This document shows, piece after piece, positions 10,795 through 20,072 of a stretch of DNA of 64,000 bases. Origin of the DNA: Actinomycetaceae bacterium (GTDB lineage: Bacteria > Actinomycetota > Actinomycetes > Actinomycetales > Actinomycetaceae). How positions within the stretch are numbered: position 1 is the stretch's first letter; every line of letters starts with the position of its first letter. The stretch lies in assembly GCA_030537735.1 (NCBI GenBank), contig JAUNVG010000011.1, positions 1 to 64,000 on the forward strand. Reading direction: 5' to 3'. Made by a program: the position numbers and the translations under genes. A model generated the notes under the pieces. That model did no database searches and was not told the DNA's origin. It was given only the letters and a program-made list of their open reading frames with translations.

Positions 10795-10826
10795 ATGAAT
10801 AACTATACAGGTCCATTAATAGTTAT
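10795..10826 (-). promoter_or_regulatory. arg operon promoter with candidate ArgR operator
   Basis: On the minus strand, a -10 TATAGT (10802-10807) ends 7 nt before the argC ATG, which fits a leaderless transcript. A perfect inverted repeat, ATAACTAT (10819-10826) and ATAGTTAT (10799-10806) with a 12-nt gap, covers the -10. ARG boxes are A/T-rich, roughly 18-bp palindromes, so this is a good candidate operator, but it does not match the TGAATWWWWATTCA core exactly. No good -35 is seen. Confidence 0.6.
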
Positions 10827-10903
10827 CCTAAAATGTGGCGTGTTACATGCTGAATCTAAGCCCCACCAGCCCACCAGGCTATGCCCAGCGCGCAGGTCTT
10901 CGC

Positions 10904-11413
10904 CTAGTCCTCGTCCCCGGCTTTGAGCCTTGAGCACTCACTCGCCACGTTCTTCGCCCATTGGCGGATTTCCTGCCAGTCGCGAAAGTCACCTTCTACT
11001 GCCCCGCCTAGACGCGCGATGGAGCGCTCACGCAAGGAAAGCTCACGCGGCTTCAATCGCCCGGCGAAAGTCTTGTGTTCGCGCGGCTGAATCTTTAGCA
11101 GCACCGGGCCCACACGCACCGGGTCTTGAATGCCGCCGCCTGGCATTCCTGACAGTCCCACGGAGAACGCCCATAGTGCGCGGTCGAGTAAAGCGTCGTG
11201 GTGGCTGGTGATGTAGCGGCGCATGGAGTCTTCCCACTGCGCCATGTAAACGGCCGACCCTAGGATCACGGCGTCGTAGACATGGGGAGAGGGCGCGTCG
11301 GTGGCGGGCCGGATAGTCACGGCGTGTCCGGCCGCTGTTAGTTCTTCAGCTACGGTGTCGGCTACTTCCTGCGTGGCCCCGTGGCGCGAGGCCCAAACCA
11401 CCAAAATGTTCAT
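10904..11413 (-). CDS. Flavodoxin-domain protein (protoporphyrinogen-oxidase HemG-like)
   Basis: 169-aa FMN-binding flavodoxin fold. The phosphate loop is seen as WASRHGATQEVADTV (residues about 8-22), followed by the segment YDAVILGSAVYMAQWEDSMRRY, which resembles the flavin-stacking region of the HemG/menaquinone-linked group. The C-terminus is rich in basic residues (KPRELSLRERSIARLGGAVEGDFRDW), also common in this group. Many actinobacterial members have no known partner; heme synthesis is possible but no heme gene is nearby. The gene is alone between the arg promoter and pheT. Confidence 0.8.
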   Translation of the reverse strand: MNILVVWASRHGATQEVADTVAEELTAAGHAVTIRPATDAPSPHVYDAVILGSAVYMAQWEDSMRRYITSHHDALLDRALWAFSVGLSGMPGGGIQDPVRVGPVLLKIQPREHKTFAGRLKPRELSLRERSIARLGGAVEGDFRDWQEIRQWAKNVASECSRLKAGDED

Positions 11414-11440
11414 GGCTTTAGTTTGCCTTACTTAACTGCT

Positions 11441-11475
11441 AAACCCCCACCCGAAAAGTCCCAGGGTGGGGGTTT
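11441..11475 (-). terminator. Terminator between pheT and the flavodoxin gene
   Basis: A 12-bp stem (AAACCCCCACCC 11441-11452 with GGGTGGGGGTTT 11464-11475), loop 11 nt, with T-tracts on both sides (minus strand GGGGGTTTAGC; plus strand GGGGGTTTTAGCC). It follows pheT on the minus strand. Confidence 0.85.
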
Positions 11476-11504
11476 TAGCCTATGGTTACGGGGAAAAATA
11501 CGCC

Positions 11505-14186
11505 TCAGCTTCGCAGTTTCGCGCCGTAGGTTTCCTCCAAGGCCCGCACAATCGCTTGCCGCACGGCGGCGCTTTCCTTCGAAGTTAAGGTGTGGTCAGA
11601 GGCCCGCATACGCAAGGCGAACGCCAACGAACGCTTCCCTTCGCCGATCTGTGCGCCGCTGTATTCGTCAAACAGCGCCACGTCCTCGAGGATCTCTCCC
11701 CCGGCTTGTCGGATGGTGGCCTGCACGTCACCGGCGGGAATGGAAGCATCCAGTTCCACGGCGATGTCTTCTTTCACCACCGGGTAGGTCGAAACCGCCC
11801 GTACTTGTTCCGGTTCCGCTGCCACTGCCTGGCTGAGCGCGTCCAGGTCCAGTTCCAGTGCCGCGCTGCGGGCAGGCAGGCCGAATGCGGCCACTACCTG
11901 CGGGTGTAGTTCCCCGGCGCGCCCAACTTCAACTAGTTTCTTACCCTTGCGCACCAGCAGGGCGCCCGCGCGTCCCGGGTGCCAGGGGGCGCAGGGGTTC
12001 TCCCCTTCGGCTTGCGCCGGCCCCACGTGCTCAGCCAGGGTCTTCACGGTTAGTTCTGCTCCCAGGGTGCGTGCCACTTGCTGGGCGGCTTCCAGGGCGT
12101 CAGCCCAATCGAAGTCGCGCGGCGAAGCTGTCACGCCCAGCGGGGTGGCTCGCCCACCGGCGACCAGTCCCAGGTGCCAGGGCTGCTTGGGGGTGCCGCG
12201 GTGCAGGAACCCGATTTCACGCGGGTGCGGGCGCTGCTCAGCGGTAGGAATGTCGGCAGGTTTAACGCCCTGAGGTAAAGTCACCATGCCCAGTTCGAAT
12301 ACTCGCACCGATTCGGCTCCGCGCGCCGCGTTACGCCCCGCGGTTTCCAGCAGCGTGTCAATGATGGAGGTACGCAGGTAGGGTTGGGCCTCTACCAGTG
12401 GGTTACGCAGTCGCACCGCTTGGCGGCGCGGGTCCGCCGCCGGTAGCGCGCACTTGTCGTGAGCATCCCCAATGAAGGGGTAGGAGCCAACTTCGACATA
12501 TCCGCGTGCGGCGAGGGCGTCCGCCACTGCTCGCCGGGCAGCTAGTCGCCTTGGCAACCCGGTGCCCGCGGGGGCTTGTGGCAGTACAGGTTCAATCGCG
12601 TCGTAGCCATCTAGGCGGGCTATTTCCTCCACCAGGTCGCACGGTTTCGTCAGGTCCGGGCGCCAGGTCGGGGGAATCACGGTGAGGACAGTGTCGGCAT
12701 TCCCGGCCTCGTCTGCGTTCGCGCTTCCCGCCACGACCTCGTCAGTATCAGCGCCTACCTGCACCGCGCAGCCAATCATTTCCAGCAACTCCACTACCCG
12801 GCTTTGCGGGTAATCCACACCGGTGAGGCGACGCGGCTCACTGGCTCGCATCACAATCGGGGCGGGAGCCGGCGCTTCATTGAGGTCGAACACGGCCTCA
12901 TCGGCAGTGCCACCGCCGTATTCCACCAGCAGATCCACCACGCGCTGGGCAGCCACCGGGGGCAGCTGCGGGTCAACTCCACGTTCGAAACGTTTACCCG
13001 CCTCGGAAGGCAGGTGGTGGCGCCGCGCGGAGCGGGCCACGGAAACCGAGTCGAAGTGCGCAGCTTCAATCAGCACGTCGGTGGTGGTGTCCTCCACTTC
13101 GGAGTACTGCCCGCCCATTAGCCCGGCGATCCCCAGGATGCGGCTGGCGCGCTCCCCGTTGGGAGAATCAGTAATCAGCAGGTCCTCGGGGTGGAGGTCA
13201 CGCTCCACGTCATCGAGGGTGCGCAGCTTCTCCCCTTCCTGGGCGCGGCGCACCACAATGGGTTCAGCCACCGCGGAAAGGTCGTAGGCGTGCAGGGGCT
13301 GCCCCAGGTCGAGCATCACGTAGTTGGTGACATCGACCGCGAGCGAGAGCGAACGCATCCCCATCGCTTCGAGCCTCTCCACCATCCATTTCGGGGTGGG
13401 AGCAGCAGGGTTAATGCCACGCACAATGCGGGTCACGAACCGGTCGCACCCGACTTTCCCGCGGATGGGTTGGTCATCTTCGACTTCCACTTTGAATCCG
13501 GCCTCGTTTTCTTCGGGCAGGGCGTGGGCGAGGGCGGTGGGCAGTCCCGGGTCGGTGAAAGCAGCGCCCGTGGAGTGGGAGTATTCGCGGGCGACTCCAC
13601 GCATGGAGAAGCAGTACCCGCGGTCGGGGGTGACGTTGATTTCGAGTAGTTCTTGCCCCAGGCCGAGGAACTCGATGAGGTCTTCACCGACGGCGGGGAT
13701 TTCGCGGTCGGGGTAGTTTTCGGTGAGCACGATAATGCCGTCGTGTTCTTCGGACAGGCCGAGTTCACGTTCGGAACAAATCATGCCATCGGAGATGTGA
13801 CCGTAGGTTTTACGGGCGCTGATCTCGAAACCGCCGGGTAGTTCCCCGCCGGGGAGGATTACGCACACCAGGTCGCCTTCTTGGAAGTTATGCGCCCCGC
13901 AGATAATGCCGCGCGAAGGCAGGTCGGAGGGTTCTTTCCCGCTGCCGGGTTCGTCGTTGTAGGGGCCGACGTCGACGCGGCAGTAGTTAATGGTTTTGCC
14001 GTTCTTTTGCGGTTCTTTCACCAGGGTGAGCACGCGCCCCACCACCAGTGGGCCTTTGACGGCAGCGGGGTGGATGGTTTCTTCTTCCAACCCCACTTTC
14101 ACCAGGTCCGCTGCCAGGGTCTGCGCGGTGGTTCCGGGCAGTACTTGAACGTGGTCTTTCAGCCAGGAGATAGGTACGTTAGGCAT
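11505..14186 (-). CDS. pheT: Phenylalanine--tRNA ligase beta subunit
   Basis: 893-aa beta chain of the (alpha-beta)2 synthetase. Domains in order: an EMAP/tRNA-binding OB fold (about residues 40-165, with CGAHNFQEGD), B3/B4 editing-type domain (about 215-410), B5 DNA-binding-like domain (about 425-520), the catalytic-like core, and a C-terminal ferredoxin-fold anticodon-binding domain (from about 795, with STYPVVKEDIAVEL and GKRSLAFALRMRA). Length fits the family. It starts 3 nt after the pheS stop. Confidence 0.97.
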   Translation of the reverse strand: MPNVPISWLKDHVQVLPGTTAQTLAADLVKVGLEEETIHPAAVKGPLVVGRVLTLVKEPQKNGKTINYCRVDVGPYNDEPGSGKEPSDLPSRGIICGAHNFQEGDLVCVILPGGELPGGFEISARKTYGHISDGMICSERELGLSEEHDGIIVLTENYPDREIPAVGEDLIEFLGLGQELLEINVTPDRGYCFSMRGVAREYSHSTGAAFTDPGLPTALAHALPEENEAGFKVEVEDDQPIRGKVGCDRFVTRIVRGINPAAPTPKWMVERLEAMGMRSLSLAVDVTNYVMLDLGQPLHAYDLSAVAEPIVVRRAQEGEKLRTLDDVERDLHPEDLLITDSPNGERASRILGIAGLMGGQYSEVEDTTTDVLIEAAHFDSVSVARSARRHHLPSEAGKRFERGVDPQLPPVAAQRVVDLLVEYGGGTADEAVFDLNEAPAPAPIVMRASEPRRLTGVDYPQSRVVELLEMIGCAVQVGADTDEVVAGSANADEAGNADTVLTVIPPTWRPDLTKPCDLVEEIARLDGYDAIEPVLPQAPAGTGLPRRLAARRAVADALAARGYVEVGSYPFIGDAHDKCALPAADPRRQAVRLRNPLVEAQPYLRTSIIDTLLETAGRNAARGAESVRVFELGMVTLPQGVKPADIPTAEQRPHPREIGFLHRGTPKQPWHLGLVAGGRATPLGVTASPRDFDWADALEAAQQVARTLGAELTVKTLAEHVGPAQAEGENPCAPWHPGRAGALLVRKGKKLVEVGRAGELHPQVVAAFGLPARSAALELDLDALSQAVAAEPEQVRAVSTYPVVKEDIAVELDASIPAGDVQATIRQAGGEILEDVALFDEYSGAQIGEGKRSLAFALRMRASDHTLTSKESAAVRQAIVRALEETYGAKLRS

Positions 14187-14189
14187 GGT

Positions 14190-15272
14190 TCACTTTCCCT
14201 TCCCACGTCCGGTGAACTGCAGTGAGAACCGCTGGTCACCTTCTACGATGTCGTGCATGTCGGCGATGGAGTGGCGCAGCATGAGAGTGCGTTCCAGTCC
14301 CATGCCGAAAGCGAAGCCGGTGTATTCTTCCGGGTCGATGCCGCAGGCGCGCAGCACGTTGGGGTTCACCATGCCGCAACCTCCCCATTCGATCCAGCCG
14401 GCGCCGCCTTTCTTCTGCGGGAACCACAGGTCCATTTCGGCGCTGGGTTCGGTGAAGGGGAAGAAGGACGGGCGCAGCCGGGTGCGGGCGGCGGGACCGA
14501 ACATGGCTTTCGCGAAGTGGTCAAGCACGCCTTTGAGGTGCCCCATGGTCAGCCCCTTGTCGATGGCTAGCCCCTCCACCTGGTGGAACACCGGAGTGTG
14601 GGTGGCGTCAAGCTCATCGGAGCGGAAAACTTTACCGGGGCACGCCACGTAGATCGGGGGTTTTTGTCCGAGCATCACGTGGGCTTGTACCGGGGAGGTG
14701 TGGGTGCGCATAACGAGGTGCGCGTCCTCGGGGTTGTCTCCCCCCACGGTGGTGCCGTCGATGTAGAAGGTGTCTTGCATCTGGCGCGCCGGGTGGTCGA
14801 TGTCGAAGTTGAGCGCATCGAAGTTGAACCATTCGTGTTCCACTTCGGGGCCTTCGGCGATGTCCCAGCCCATGGCGGCGAAGAAGTCACCCACTTCGTC
14901 GATCAGGCTCCCCAGCGGGTGGCGCGCACCGGGGTAGGTGCGGGCGGAGGCAGCGGTTACGTCCACGGTTTCTTCCGCCAGGCGGCGGGTTTGTTCTTCT
15001 TCTTCGAGGACGGTTTCGCGCGCTGCCAGGGCGTCGCTGATTTGCTTGCGCGCCGCGCCCAGGGCTTTACCGGCTGCCGCCCGGTCACTGCCGGGGAGTT
15101 GGCCGATGGCTTTGGAAGCGGCGGCGACGGGAGAGTTTTCCCCCATGTGGTCGCGTTTAGCGGCGCGGAACTGGTCTAGGTCTTTGGCTGCCGCAATGGC
15201 GGCAAGGGCGTCGTTGACGATGGTTTCCATCTGCCCCGCATCCAGGGGGTTGACGCTTTGGTGCTCACTCAT
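14190..15272 (-). CDS. pheS: Phenylalanine--tRNA ligase alpha subunit
   Basis: 360-aa class II catalytic chain. The N-terminal coiled-coil tRNA arm (about residues 15-110) is followed by the class II motifs: motif 1 near HPLGSLIDEVGDFFAAMGW, motif 2 in GKVFRSDELDATHTPVFHQ, and motif 3 in AFGMGLERTLMLRHSI. The EVEHEWFNFDALN segment for phenylalanine recognition is present. It is the first gene of pheST and diverges from panB. No attenuator peptide or T-box is seen in the 132-bp gap before panB. Confidence 0.97.
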   Translation of the reverse strand: MSEHQSVNPLDAGQMETIVNDALAAIAAAKDLDQFRAAKRDHMGENSPVAAASKAIGQLPGSDRAAAGKALGAARKQISDALAARETVLEEEEQTRRLAEETVDVTAASARTYPGARHPLGSLIDEVGDFFAAMGWDIAEGPEVEHEWFNFDALNFDIDHPARQMQDTFYIDGTTVGGDNPEDAHLVMRTHTSPVQAHVMLGQKPPIYVACPGKVFRSDELDATHTPVFHQVEGLAIDKGLTMGHLKGVLDHFAKAMFGPAARTRLRPSFFPFTEPSAEMDLWFPQKKGGAGWIEWGGCGMVNPNVLRACGIDPEEYTGFAFGMGLERTLMLRHSIADMHDIVEGDQRFSLQFTGRGKGK

Positions 15273-15404
15273 ATTTTCTTGGCCTCAACTCGTGGTATTT
15301 CCGCCCTCCACCTTAACGCGCGAGGGGCCTTAGGCGGGAATCGGCCCGGATAGTGGCCGCGGGTGAGGTGACAAGGCGACGGCGGGCGCCTAAATTTGGG
15401 GATT

Positions 15405-16244
15405 ATGAACGATTCTTCCGCTGTTTCCTCCGCTGGGGACTTCAAAGAACCTAAAACTTGGCGCGTGCAGCACCTGGCGCAGTCGAAGGCCGCTGGCCGC
15501 AAACTAACCATGCTCACCGCCTATGATGCCCTCACCGCCGCGATCTTAGATAAAGCCGGGGTGGATATTTTGCTGGTGGGTGACTCCTACGGCAATGTCA
15601 TGCTCGGGTTTGGCTCAACTCTGCCGGTTTCCTTGGCGGACATGGTTCGCGCCACTGCCGCGGTGGCATCGGTAGCCAAACGCCCCCTGGTGGTGGCTGA
15701 CCTGCCGTTTGGCAGTTACGAGTCCAGCCCGGCGAAGGCTTTCGACTCAGTCGCGCAGCTGATGAAAGCTGGCGCAAATATGGTGAAGCTAGAAGGCGCG
15801 GGGCCGCGTTTGGAAGCGGTGCGGTTGCTGACTTCTTCGGGGATACCGGTGTGTGCGCACCTGGGTTTCACCCCGCAGTCAGAAAACTCCCTGGGTGGGC
15901 CACGCATGCAGGGGCGCGGCGAGGGCCGCGAGCGCCTACTTGCAGACGCCCTGGCATTGCAGGGGGCAGGGGCCTCACTGCTGGTGTTGGAAATGGTGCC
16001 GGCAGACGTGGCGCGCGAAGTCACCGAACAGCTAACTATCCCCACCATTGGCATTGGCGCGGGGCCGGATACTTCCGGGCAGGTGCTGGTGTGGTCGGAT
16101 ATGGCGGGCATGACGGAGTGGACCCCGCGTTTCGTGCGTCGCTTCGCTGAACTGGGGCAGGCTCTACAAGAGGCTGCCAGTGAGTATTGCGACGCGGTAC
16201 GTGACGGGTCCTTCCCCGCGTTGGAGAACTACCACGAGCGTTAG
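15405..16244 (+). CDS. panB: 3-methyl-2-oxobutanoate hydroxymethyltransferase
   Basis: First committed step of pantothenate synthesis: adds a hydroxymethyl group from methylene-THF to 2-oxoisovalerate to give ketopantoate. Family motifs: MLTAYDALTAAILDKAG, LLVGDSYGNVMLGF, the AGANMVKLEGA segment, CAHLGFTPQS and IPTIGIGAGPDTSGQVLVW. The frame can start at a TTG (15396), but the ATG at 15405 with GGGGA just before it is preferred. This gives 279 aa. No panC or panD is adjacent. Confidence 0.95.
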   Translation: MNDSSAVSSAGDFKEPKTWRVQHLAQSKAAGRKLTMLTAYDALTAAILDKAGVDILLVGDSYGNVMLGFGSTLPVSLADMVRATAAVASVAKRPLVVADLPFGSYESSPAKAFDSVAQLMKAGANMVKLEGAGPRLEAVRLLTSSGIPVCAHLGFTPQSENSLGGPRMQGRGEGRERLLADALALQGAGASLLVLEMVPADVAREVTEQLTIPTIGIGAGPDTSGQVLVWSDMAGMTEWTPRFVRRFAELGQALQEAASEYCDAVRDGSFPALENYHER

Positions 16245-16374
16245 AAGATGACGGTGCGCGGCGCGGGGCGCTGGGACTGCCCACTCGACTGTTCGCCACT
16301 ACCTTCCCACCGCGGGTAGCGGTATGGTGGGCAGCAGATACTTTTGCACTTCTACTAGCTGGAAAGCGTAAATA

Positions 16375-17256
16375 ATGAAACCTTCCGAACTTGCCTTGCG
16401 CGCTCCCCTGGGTACCGCTACTCCTGGGGTGATCTCCCCCAAACGCGCGGTTCCGTCCCATATTGAACGCCCCGAATACCTATTCCACGACGGGCCCGAA
16501 GTGGTAACAGCTTCGGATGTGAAGTCCCCTGAAACAGTGGAGATGATCCGCCGCGCCGGGAAGATCGCGGCAGGGGCACTGCAAGCCGCGGGAGCGGCGG
16601 TGGCTCCGGGGGTAACTACTGATGAGTTGGATGCGATTGCGCACGACTACATCATTAGCCACGATGCTTACCCTTCCTGCTTGGACTACATGGGGTTCCC
16701 CAAAACGATTTGCACTTCGGTTAATGAGGTGATTTGCCACGGGATTCCCGATAACCGCGAACTCAAAGATGGGGATATCCTCAACATTGACGTGACTGCG
16801 TACTTCGATGGGGTGCACGGCGATACCTGCGCCATGTTCTACGTTGGAGACGTGGATGAGGAGTCCCGCCTGCTGTGTGAGCGCACCAAGGAAGCCATGA
16901 TGCGCGGCATAAAAGCGGTGGCTCCGGGGCGAGAGATCAACGTTATCGGTCGAGTGATTGAACGCTACGCGAAGCGTTTCAACTACGGCGTGGTGCGCGA
17001 CTACACCGGGCATGGCGTGGGCGAGGCTTTCCACTCGGGACTAATCATCCCCCACTACGATTCACAGCGCGCCACCCAGGTGATGGAAGAAGGCATGGTG
17101 TTCACCATTGAACCGATGCTGACGCTGGGGACAGTGAAGTGGGAGCAGTGGGAAGATAACTGGACGGTGGTGACCGCTGACCGTTCCCGTACTGCCCAGT
17201 TTGAACACACCATTGTGGTCACCGAGGACGGGGCGGAGATCCTCACCCTTCCGTAA
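16375..17256 (+). CDS. map: Type I methionine aminopeptidase with N-terminal extension
   Basis: Removes the initiator methionine from new proteins. The metal ligands of the family are visible: the first Asp in [16 protein letters not shown] (D and D), the His in [12 protein letters not shown], and the Glu residues in [11 protein letters not shown] and near [12 protein letters not shown]. Residues 1-40 form a proline-containing extension ([14 protein letters not shown]) as in the mycobacterial MetAP1c type, proposed to contact the ribosome. 293 aa. The start is preceded by GGAAAG. Confidence 0.95.
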   Translation: MKPSELALRAPLGTATPGVISPKRAVPSHIERPEYLFHDGPEVVTASDVKSPETVEMIRRAGKIAAGALQAAGAAVAPGVTTDELDAIAHDYIISHDAYPSCLDYMGFPKTICTSVNEVICHGIPDNRELKDGDILNIDVTAYFDGVHGDTCAMFYVGDVDEESRLLCERTKEAMMRGIKAVAPGREINVIGRVIERYAKRFNYGVVRDYTGHGVGEAFHSGLIIPHYDSQRATQVMEEGMVFTIEPMLTLGTVKWEQWEDNWTVVTADRSRTAQFEHTIVVTEDGAEILTLP

Positions 17257-17330
17257 GTTGGCTGCGTGGCGCGGGTGAGCAACTCTCGCCCGCGGCGAGC
17301 GCTCGAACCACCCCCAGACGTATCGCAAAC

Positions 17331-17389
17331 ATGTCGCATTTTTCGACATATCAGCCCGACGTGTCGAAATTGACCCCCTAATTTCGACA
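17331..17389. other. Repeated TGTCG-type inverted repeats in the map-ppgK gap
   Basis: The gap contains ATGTCG (17331-17336) with CGACAT (17344-17349), then a perfect 10-bp stem TGTCGAAATT (17362-17371) with AATTTCGACA (17380-17389) and an 8-nt loop. The four half-sites share TGTCG. It may be a terminator of map (no clear T-tract) or paired operators for ppgK, which starts 158 bp on. Confidence 0.5.
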
Positions 17390-17546
17390 TATCACTGCCC
17401 TGCCCTCCCCCACCAGCCACCGGCACACGTCCTCCAAAAATTTTCACGCAGGGATTCACCTCAACCAGAAGGCGTGGTAAAGGTAGGCTTTTATACGAAC
17501 AGTCCACGACCACTCGCGCCCAGCGCACATACGCAAAGAGGTAACC

Positions 17547-18377
17547 ATGGCGGACCAAGCAGCCACCCCCGAAGTCCCCAACTCCTTACAGGCACAAGCC
17601 CCCGGCATGCCCCTGCTGGAAGGTGCCGGCTCTAACCAGGCCTTCGGTATTGACATCGGCGGGTCCGGCATTAAGGGCGCGATCGTTGATCTGGACACGG
17701 GATTGTTTGCCACGGAACGAGTCCGCATCCCCACCCCTCAGCCCGCTACTCCCGACGCCGTGGCGCAGACCTGCAAAGAACTGATGGACCAGTTCAACCT
17801 GCCACAAGACATGCCGGTTGGCATCACCTTCCCTGCCCCTGTTTCCCACGACGTAGTACTCTTCATCGCTAACCTCGACCAGTCGTGGACGGGAGTGAAC
17901 GTGGCAGAACTAATGTGGGACAAACTGGGCCGCAAGGTGCACGCCGTCAACGACGCTGACGCTGCCGGCTTTGCTGAAGCCATGTACGGCGCCGCCAAGG
18001 ACGTCCCCGGGGTAGTCATCGTCACGACTTTAGGCACCGGCATCGGGTCCGCCATTGTGTTCGACGGCAAACTGCTGCCGAACACTGAGCTGGGACACTT
18101 GGAGATTGACGGCAAGGACGCAGAGTCGAGGGCGTCCTCGGCGCAGAAAACCAAGAACGATTGGTCTTTCAAACAGTGGGCCAAGCGGTTGCAACGCTAC
18201 TATTCGCATGTGGAGATGCTCTTCACCCCCGACCTGTTCGTCGTTGGCGGTGGGGTGTCGAAGAAGCACGCGAAGTTCCTGCCACTGCTGGAGCTTAAAA
18301 CCCCGATTGTGCCCGCCCAGCTGCGCAACACTGCCGGAATCGTGGGAGCTGCTGCCCTGGCGGCGCAAGGAAGGTAG
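17547..18377 (+). CDS. ppgK: Polyphosphate glucokinase (ROK family)
   Basis: Phosphorylates glucose using polyphosphate and usually ATP. 276 aa. The N-terminal phosphate-binding motif FGIDIGGSGIKGAIVDLDTG, the GITFPAPV segment, NDADAAGFAEA (catalytic Asp region), the TTLGTGIGSAIV glycine-rich loop and the ELGHLEIDGKDAESRAS segment in place of the full ROK zinc cluster (the polyphosphate glucokinase type) fit the actinobacterial enzyme. The ATG has AGAGG before it. It lies alone downstream of map. Confidence 0.93.
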   Translation: MADQAATPEVPNSLQAQAPGMPLLEGAGSNQAFGIDIGGSGIKGAIVDLDTGLFATERVRIPTPQPATPDAVAQTCKELMDQFNLPQDMPVGITFPAPVSHDVVLFIANLDQSWTGVNVAELMWDKLGRKVHAVNDADAAGFAEAMYGAAKDVPGVVIVTTLGTGIGSAIVFDGKLLPNTELGHLEIDGKDAESRASSAQKTKNDWSFKQWAKRLQRYYSHVEMLFTPDLFVVGGGVSKKHAKFLPLLELKTPIVPAQLRNTAGIVGAAALAAQGR

Positions 18378-18664
18378 ATCCGAGGGAAGGCGCACGGGGT
18401 CTTTGACGGAAGAATACCGTAGCAGCCATATGGCGGTGGATTCGTGTTCGTTGCGGTGGGGATCCATGAGCACTGAAAGCTTGAGGCTCACGGCAGCGCA
18501 CTCCTGCCGAGCGCCAAATGAGGCCAATCTCTCGCGCAAGTTACTCGCTGCGGGTATCCGGTAAAGTTTCAACGCTGACGGATGTACGAGCGTGCTTCGC
18601 TGAAATCGCTCCCGGCTATTTATCCCGGGACGTCAAGGTTCTGGGATTGTCTAGCCAATCTTAA

Positions 18665-18928
18665 CTGCTCGGGTTCACTAGTGCGCTGAGGTACTTACCC
18701 AGTCGCGGTAAAATGCAAGTCGCACTGCTCATGATCCAATGCACCCACGAAGGCGAGTGGTTGGCGATAGCTCTGCGCGACAGGCTAGTAACTGAACTTA
18801 CCAGTGAAACCGATCTCAGATGTATGCGGTTGGATGTTGTGGGCACTGACAGCACTGCCACACCGTTTTACGAGAAACTGGGATACCGCGGAGTTTCCGA
18901 ATCAAAGTCCTATTGTCTGGCAATATAA
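18665..18928 (+). pseudogene. Remnant of a GNAT acetyltransferase
   Basis: The open stretch after an in-frame stop reads like the C-terminal half of a GNAT protein: LRDRLVTELT (the helix after the acetyl-CoA loop), LRCMRLDVVGTDSTATPFYE (strand and helix of motif B) and KLGYRGVSES at the end. The acetyl-CoA loop and N-terminal half are missing. About 87 codons remain, and no continuous upstream frame was found in 18378-18664. I read it as gene decay at the edge of the restriction-modification island. Confidence 0.6.
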
Positions 18929-19412
18929 GGATCCAGGTGCGTGCCTACCAATTTACGTTCCAATTCACGTTGCACTAAGTCCTCGCGGTCTTGTCTATCG
19001 CAGCCGCGATGGAGTTTCTATCTCGCAAACTAAAACGCAGCGCCCGAACTTCAATTTTCCCTAAAAGAATTCCGGCGGCGGGACAGTTTAAGAGCCCTTA
19101 TCCGCCAAGCAGGGTGAACCTGCTCGAAGGTCGTGACGAATTGCGGCCTGTTTCTTTAAAGGCAAGAGGATGGGAGGTAATAGCCCATAGTTTTACTTGA
19201 GGGGTCGTCGTTTCCCCGAGTCCTTCATTTTAGTTCTCAGCGCTAATCCCTCTCCATACCGATGCCGGTAGCCAAACCTAGGCGCATGCGTTGGTATAAT
19301 CAGGTTCGGCGCGATGCTGATGAAGCTGCGAAAGCACCTAGGTTCCGTCCCCTGCTATCGCTGGCTCCACTGCCGTAGTGCCAGCGATCAAAAGTTGCAG
19401 AAAGGGGCGAGT
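18929..19412 (+). other. Non-coding stretch before the restriction-modification operon
   Basis: Only short open frames of no recognisable family are seen (for example 18991-19200, 69 codons). Codon patterns are broken and the stretch probably holds old gene debris plus the promoter of the methyltransferase operon. The frame of the next gene runs back to 19314, but a GTG at 19413 with AAAGGGG before it is the better start. Confidence 0.45.
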
Positions 19413-20072
19413 GTGAGTAGTACCAACCCCAGAAGCGCACCCGAGAACCTGGTTAAATCCAAACAGCGAGTGGTTGACCACGGTGAAGTGTTCACGCCCG
19501 CGTGGATGGTTGAAGCGATGCTCGATTTGGTTAAAGACGAATCCCAACGCATCGACTCACGGTTCCTCGAACCAGCCTGCGGCGACGGAAACTTCTTGCG
19601 GCAAGTACTGTCCCGTAAACTCTCCACCGTGCAAGCCCGGTATGGAGAGAATGATTTTGAACGCCGCCATTATGCTTTGCTGGCACTTATGTGCACCTAC
19701 GGCATCGAACTACTCGCGGACAACGCGCAAGATTGCCGTGACAACCTGGTCGCAATGTTCACCAAGTTCATCGGCACCGATCCAGAAGGGGTATGGCGTA
19801 AGGCAGCCGAATCCGTTACAGCCGTAAATATCGTGCAAGCTGATGCACTAACCATGCTCTTTCCAGACGGCTCACCGCTGGTGTTCCCCGAATGGGGTTA
19901 TTTAGGCAAGGGCAAGTTCCAGCGTCGCGATTTCGAGTACGCAAACCTCACCCAACGTGGTTCTTTCACTGACACTTTGTTCGAAGGCTTCGAATTCGAG
20001 GATGTTTTCAAATCGGCCACCGATTTCCCACAGATGACAGTGGTACAAATAGCTGAGCTTGGAGGCAACTGA
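19413..20072 (+). CDS. N6-adenine methyltransferase-like protein, SAM-binding half
   Basis: About 219 aa from a GTG (19413). The opening segment GEVFTPAWMVEAMLDLV is the entry motif of Eco57I-type N6-adenine methyltransferases, and FLEPACGDGNFLRQVL is a sound motif I for S-adenosylmethionine. YGIELLADNAQDCRDNL and NIVQADALTM follow as motifs II-III. The protein ends soon after (VVQIAELGGN) without the catalytic NPPY. It overlaps the next gene by one base (TGATG) with GGAGG before that start. It probably forms a complex with the next protein, which has NPPY but an altered motif I. It could also be an inactive leftover. Confidence 0.8.
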   Translation: MSSTNPRSAPENLVKSKQRVVDHGEVFTPAWMVEAMLDLVKDESQRIDSRFLEPACGDGNFLRQVLSRKLSTVQARYGENDFERRHYALLALMCTYGIELLADNAQDCRDNLVAMFTKFIGTDPEGVWRKAAESVTAVNIVQADALTMLFPDGSPLVFPEWGYLGKGKFQRRDFEYANLTQRGSFTDTLFEGFEFEDVFKSATDFPQMTVVQIAELGGN

